Below, piece after piece: positions 6,509 through 9,343 of a DNA stretch of 9,343 nt. Position numbers and translations under genes: made by a program. Source of the stretch: JANMQK01 sp031370485 (GTDB lineage: Bacteria; Acidobacteriota; Polarisedimenticolia; Gp22-AA2); contig JANMQK010000097.1 of the NCBI GenBank assembly GCA_031370485.1, forward strand, positions 1-9,343, written 5' to 3'. The notes under the pieces are model-generated. The model saw only the letters and a program-made list of their open reading frames with translations. It did not search any database and was not told where the DNA came from. The number at the start of each line of letters is the position of its first letter. Positions within the stretch are counted from its first letter, which is position 1.

Positions 6509-7480
6509 TCAGGCGGTCCCGGCCGCGAGCGCCGTTTCGAGGTCCGCGGTGAACGAGCGGACGACCTGCTCGTGATGCGGCTGAACCGGCTTCCGGCGCA
6601 TGACGGTGTCCTTCATGTTCCGGGCGTAGGACGAATGGGTGATCAGCCGTCCCCCCTCGATCAGGCCGAAAGTGCCGGTGATGTGCTTGCCGATCTGGAA
6701 GATCTCCGACGTGCTGAAACGCATCCTCTTGATGATCTCGTCGGTCAGGATCTCGTACTCGGCGCCGAGGATCTGGTTGCCGGGCATGGCGAAGTTCTCG
6801 AAGACCGGCATGGTCTCCCTGAGTGTCGCCTTGCGGTCGGCCTCGAGGTGCAGCTTCATGACGTACTCGTACCAGTGGAAGTGCCGCCACTCGTCCGCGA
6901 TGATCTTGGTCAGAAGGAGATCGAGGAGCGGCTCCTTCACGGTGCGCCGGAACATCTGGTAGAAAAACGCGGTCAGCAGCTCCTGGCAGTAGGTGAACGC
7001 GTTCGCCTGCAGGGGCGTTTTCACGTACGGCACGTCGAATTTCTTCTGCCGGGGCCGCTGCAAGGACTCGTGCAGGCCCTCCCGGCTGAGACCTACGCGC
7101 AGAAGGTAGGCCACCAGCTTGTCGGCGTGGTTCTGCTCCTCCCTCTCCCAGAGCTGGAAGAAGGTCGACATCGTGTCGTTGGTGCAGAAATTCTCCAGGA
7201 GCAGCGCGGTGTAGACGTCGGCGTACGACTCGACGAACGTGACCAGCTTCACAACGAGGAGGTTGTCCAGGGTGAGCTTGCTGCGGTCGAAGAGCGACCA
7301 GTCGATCGTGACGGGCCCCTTGTCGTCCCAGCGGATCTTCCGGGCGCCGTCGTCGAACTTCTCGAACCGCTGCCTCAGAAGCGTCGCGTCGATGGCCACG
7401 GAAGGGTGCGCCGGTTGATAAGGGCGTCCGCCCGGAGGCGGGGCGCCGGAACTGAGATTGCTCGTCGTCTGATTGTCCAT
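6509..7480 (-). CDS. Acyl-ACP desaturase-family diiron protein (FA_desaturase_2)
   Basis: A 323-residue soluble ferritin-like diiron protein of the acyl-ACP desaturase family, which introduces a double bond into acyl chains using O2 and ferredoxin electrons. All six iron ligands can be proposed: E84 (FVESYADVY), E115 and H118 (REEQNHAD), E167 (TYCQE), E197 and H200 (ADEWRH). Their spacing follows castor stearoyl-ACP desaturase (105, 143, 146, 196, 229, 232, from memory). A later ENFAMPGNQIL segment (about 227-237) resembles the family's helix after DEKRH, which carries the motif SMPAHLM. Residues 1-25 are a Gly/Pro/Ser-rich, probably disordered leader. No membrane segments are present, unlike membrane-bound desaturases. 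The ATG at 7480 has AAGGTG 5 nt upstream. It lies 63 nt after purF and 13 nt before tkt. It is quite divergent from plant enzymes, so the fold is more secure than the substrate; another diiron oxidation cannot be excluded. Confidence 0.8.
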   Translation of the reverse strand: MDNQTTSNLSSGAPPPGGRPYQPAHPSVAIDATLLRQRFEKFDDGARKIRWDDKGPVTIDWSLFDRSKLTLDNLLVVKLVTFVESYADVYTALLLENFCTNDTMSTFFQLWEREEQNHADKLVAYLLRVGLSREGLHESLQRPRQKKFDVPYVKTPLQANAFTYCQELLTAFFYQMFRRTVKEPLLDLLLTKIIADEWRHFHWYEYVMKLHLEADRKATLRETMPVFENFAMPGNQILGAEYEILTDEIIKRMRFSTSEIFQIGKHITGTFGLIEGGRLITHSSYARNMKDTVMRRKPVQPHHEQVVRSFTADLETALAAGTA

Positions 7481-7487
7481 GTCCCAC

Positions 7488-7504
7488 CTTTCGTCAATTG
7501 AAAG
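7488..7504 (-). promoter_or_regulatory. Small inverted repeat overlapping the desaturase ribosome-binding site
   Basis: On the minus strand CTTTC (7504-7500) and GAAAG (7492-7488) can pair across a 7-nt loop. The second arm overlaps the AAGGTG ribosome-binding site of the desaturase-like gene. The stem is short and AU-rich, so stability is low; a role in modulating translation is only a suggestion. Confidence 0.25.
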
Positions 7505-7525
7505 CGGCCGGAATGACCCGGTCGC
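7501..7525 (-). terminator. Weak terminator-like hairpin after purF
   Basis: On the minus strand GCGACCGG (7525-7518) pairs with CCGGCCGC (7511-7504) around the loop GTCATT, with one A-C mismatch in an 8-position stem, and is followed by TTT (7503-7501). It sits 19 nt downstream of the purF stop. The U-tract is too short for a strong intrinsic terminator, so partial termination and read-through to the desaturase-like gene is the most likely outcome. Confidence 0.35.
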
Positions 7526-7543
7526 GCCGTGTCTGGGGCTAAT

Positions 7544-8992
7544 TTAGGCTTTTCTGCGCTCGCTGACAATCCTGACCTGTTCCGCGTCCGGAAGGGCCAC
7601 CGGGTAGCGGTTGGTGTAGCAGGCGTCGCAGAAGGAGCGGTCGTCGCCCACCGCACGGTACATCCCCTCGAGCGACAGGTAACCCAGCGAATCGGCCTCT
7701 ATAAACCGCCGGATTTCGTCCACGGTGTGCGAGGAGGCGATCAGGTCCTCGCGGCGCGGCGTGTCGACACCATAGTAGCAGGGCCCCACCGTCGGGGCCG
7801 AGGAAATCCTGAGATGGACTTCGCGCGCCCCGGCCGCGCGGACCATGGAGACGATCTTGCGGCTGGTCGTGCCCCGCACGATCGAGTCATCGATCAGGAC
7901 GACCCGCTTCCCCTGGAGGAGGGTGCGCACCGGGTTCAGCTTGAGCTTCACCCCGAAGTGGCGGATCGACTGGCGCGGCTCGATGAAGGTGCGGCCGACA
8001 TAGTGATTGCGCACCAGGCCGAACTCGAGCGGCAGGCCCGAGCCCTCGGAGAACCCGAGCGCGGCGTACACACCCGAGTCGGGGATCGGGACGACCACGT
8101 CCGCCTCCACCGGCTGCTCGCGGCTCAACTCGCGCCCCAGGCGCTTGCGCACCTCGTGGACACTGCGGCCGAAGACGACCGAGTCGGGACGCGAGAAATA
8201 GACGTACTCGAAGACGCACTGCGCCTGCGCCTCCGGGGCGAAGGGCCGATACGATTTCACGCCGCCAGCCCCGATCACGACCATTTCGCCGGGCTCGATA
8301 TCGCGCACGAAGGTGGCGTCGATGAGGTCCAGGGCGCACGACTCCGAGGTCAGGATGTGCGCCTCCCCGAGCCTTCCGAGTGACAGCGGACGGAAACCGC
8401 GGGGGTCGCGCACGCCGATGATTCGGTCCCGCGCCAGGAAGAGCAGCGAATAGGCGCCGCGCAGCTGCTTGAGGGCCGCGACAATGGCCGACTCGAGGTC
8501 GGGCTGTGACGATCGGGCCATCAGGTGCAGGATCACCTCGGTGTCCGATGAGGTCCGGAAGATCGACCCCGACTGCTCCAGCTCGTCCTTGAGCTCCGCG
8601 GCATTGACCAGGTTCCCGTTGTGAGCGACCGCTACCTCCCCTTTCGAGCAGTCGATCCGGAAAGGCTGGGCGTTCACCAGGTTGCTCTTCCCCGCGGTCG
8701 AATAGCGGACGTGGCCGACGGCCAGCGAGCCCCTGAGGCGCCGGAGCTGGCGGCGCTTGAAGGTGCGCGCGACCAGCCCCATCCCCTTCTCCTCGTGCAT
8801 CTGCATGCCGTTCGAGGAGACGATGCCGGCCGACTCCTGCCCGCGATGCTGCAGGCCGTGCAGTCCGAGGTAGGTGAGGTTGGCGGCTTCGGGATGCCCG
8901 TAGATGCCGAAGACCCCGCATTCGTCGTGAAAGCGGTCGTCGTCGGTCGGGGTGATCGGGGTTCGCGTCCGGCGCTGAGGTTCCTTCTCCAT
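7544..8992 (-). CDS. purF: Amidophosphoribosyltransferase (glutamine PRPP amidotransferase)
   Basis: A 482-residue enzyme that catalyses the first committed step of purine synthesis: PRPP plus glutamine gives 5-phosphoribosylamine. The Ntn-hydrolase glutaminase domain starts at C25 in DECGVFGIYGH, so a 24-residue propeptide is presumably removed to expose the nucleophile. Further landmarks are LQHRGQESAG (48-57), RYSTAGKSN (96-104) and AHNGNL (123-128). The phosphoribosyltransferase domain has PDSGVYAALGF (304-314) and the PRPP loop VLIDDSIVRGTTS (365-377). Four cysteines, C259, C405, C455 and C458, match the [4Fe-4S] ligands of the B. subtilis enzyme (236, 382, 437, 440), including the 146-residue first gap. 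This is the oxygen-sensitive Bacillus type, not the cluster-free E. coli type. Start: the ATG at 8992 is chosen over an upstream in-frame start at 9136, because the extra 48 codons are unconserved and overlap the preceding gene. A TATAAT box 9 nt before this ATG suggests little or no leader. Confidence 0.96.
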   Translation of the reverse strand: MEKEPQRRTRTPITPTDDDRFHDECGVFGIYGHPEAANLTYLGLHGLQHRGQESAGIVSSNGMQMHEEKGMGLVARTFKRRQLRRLRGSLAVGHVRYSTAGKSNLVNAQPFRIDCSKGEVAVAHNGNLVNAAELKDELEQSGSIFRTSSDTEVILHLMARSSQPDLESAIVAALKQLRGAYSLLFLARDRIIGVRDPRGFRPLSLGRLGEAHILTSESCALDLIDATFVRDIEPGEMVVIGAGGVKSYRPFAPEAQAQCVFEYVYFSRPDSVVFGRSVHEVRKRLGRELSREQPVEADVVVPIPDSGVYAALGFSEGSGLPLEFGLVRNHYVGRTFIEPRQSIRHFGVKLKLNPVRTLLQGKRVVLIDDSIVRGTTSRKIVSMVRAAGAREVHLRISSAPTVGPCYYGVDTPRREDLIASSHTVDEIRRFIEADSLGYLSLEGMYRAVGDDRSFCDACYTNRYPVALPDAEQVRIVSERRKA

Positions 8993-9001
8993 CAGGGGCG
9001 C

Positions 9002-9007
9002 ATTATA
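9002..9007 (-). promoter_or_regulatory. Perfect -10 box just upstream of purF
   Basis: TATAAT (minus strand, 9007-9002), within the 8-bp palindrome TTATATAA plus T, is the only AT-rich patch in this GC-rich neighbourhood. It ends 9 nt before the purF ATG. Normal spacing would place the start of transcription at about 8993-8996, giving a leaderless or nearly leaderless message, consistent with the absence of any Shine-Dalgarno sequence. No good -35 lies 16-18 nt upstream; the best is ACGACA (9034-9029) at 21 nt. Confidence 0.45.
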
Positions 9008-9033
9008 TAACGACCGCCCCCCGGGCGCTGTCG

Positions 9034-9343
9034 TCAGTCCCAGGAGTCGAGCTGCCAGTAGGGGCCTTTCTTCACCAGGACGATGCGCACCTCCGGCCCG
9101 TCGATCGGCGTCGGGCGGTCCAGATAGCCCTCGCACAGCCTCACCTTTGCCAGTGCCTGGCTGTCGCCCTGTGCCTCGCAGGAGAGTATCTGGTACGCGG
9201 CGCGGCGCGGTTTCGCTCCGTCGACGGAGGGCGGGGACGACGCATCACCCTCGAAGAGCGCCTTGAGCGCCTTCTCGCCTCCGTCCCCCTTGTCGTATCG
9301 CTTCAGGAGTTGTGGGACGACGGACGCGGGCACACCGGTTTGG
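9034..9343 (-). CDS. 3' part of an unrecognised protein (runs off the right edge)
   Basis: The reading frame enters at the right edge and ends with TGA at 9036-9034; about 102 C-terminal codons are present. A GTG at 9333 could be read as a start, but there is no ribosome-binding site in the 10 bases before it and the frame stays open to the edge, so the true start is probably outside. The visible part has a charged helical stretch (LLKRYDKGDGGEKALKALF), then YQILSCEAQGDSQALAKVRLCEGY and a final VKKGPYWQLDSWD. A closing beta-strand pair of the form 'lysine-rich, x, W, x-L-D-S-W' is reminiscent of small NTF2-like or DUF4878-type envelope proteins, but the match is too vague to name a family. 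Its stop is 41 nt upstream of purF, so purF could also be read from this gene's transcript. Confidence 0.6.
   Translation of the reverse strand, partial: QTGVPASVVPQLLKRYDKGDGGEKALKALFEGDASSPPSVDGAKPRRAAYQILSCEAQGDSQALAKVRLCEGYLDRPTPIDGPEVRIVLVKKGPYWQLDSWD

Noticed and set aside
3157..6552. A 1131-codon open frame on the plus strand across the HerA-like and tkt genes
   Set aside because: It lies entirely antisense to two genes with complete catalytic motifs. Its translation is a low-complexity run of Arg, Gly, Glu, Val, Asp and Leu with no recognisable domain. High GC at third codon positions suppresses stop codons on the opposite strand.
7475..7497. TTGACG on the minus strand (7496-7491) as a -35 for the desaturase-like gene
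   Set aside because: Correct spacing would put the -10 and the transcription start inside the coding region, downstream of a well-placed start codon, and no good -10 is found there.
6428..7501. A 357-codon plus-strand frame across the desaturase-like gene
   Set aside because: It is antisense to a protein with all six diiron ligands; its translation shows no family features.
8993..9136. A 48-residue N-terminal extension of PurF
   Set aside because: The extra residues resemble random GC-rich translation, overlap the 3' end of the preceding gene, and are not needed: the ATG at 8992 already precedes the catalytic Cys by 24 residues.
1..9343. tRNA, rRNA, CRISPR arrays, insertion sequences or long direct repeats
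   Set aside because: Reading the window showed no array of repeats, transposase motifs or RNA-gene landmarks. The window is filled by protein genes with gaps of at most 156 nt.

Overview
The window is GC-rich and tightly packed with ordinary chromosomal genes. It probably comes from a diderm (Gram-negative) bacterium: one gene encodes a secreted beta-barrel protein of the DUF481 type ending in phenylalanine, as outer-membrane proteins do. The combination of high GC, a [4Fe-4S]-type PurF and an MscL with a zinc-ribbon tail would suit an environmental lineage such as Acidobacteriota. That placement is a guess from style, not a demonstrated one.

Layout. Bases 1-156 are an intergenic control region. 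It holds a good sigma70-type promoter pointing right and several small inverted repeats. It may also hold the first three codons of a divergent gene that leaves the left edge. Bases 157-1563 (+) encode an M20-family metallo-dipeptidase with all metal ligands present. Everything from 1576 to the right edge is on the minus strand, read right to left: the 3' end of an unrecognised gene (9343-9034), purF (8992-7544), a soluble diiron acyl-ACP desaturase-family protein (7480-6509), transketolase (6495-4471), a DUF853/YjgR HerA-like ATPase (4431-2899), a DUF481 outer-membrane protein (2887-2015) and mscL (1995-1576). Gaps between these genes are 41, 63, 13, 39, 11 and 19 nt. The last five genes look like one transcription unit. 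purF may have its own start, because a TATAAT box lies just before its ATG. mscL converges on the peptidase gene with 12 nt between the stop codons.

How the genes may work together. Transketolase supplies pentose phosphates, from which PRPP is made, and PurF uses PRPP in the first committed step of purine synthesis, so these two fit metabolically. The desaturase-like protein, the DUF481 protein and MscL all concern membrane or envelope. The HerA-like ATPase has no obvious partner here. No tRNA, rRNA, CRISPR array, insertion sequence or phage gene was found.

I did not find a convincing new multi-gene system. The points most worth a second look are the zinc-ribbon MscL, the divergent diiron protein inside a purF-tkt operon, a possibly leaderless purF, and the inverted repeat that frames the -10 box of the peptidase promoter.
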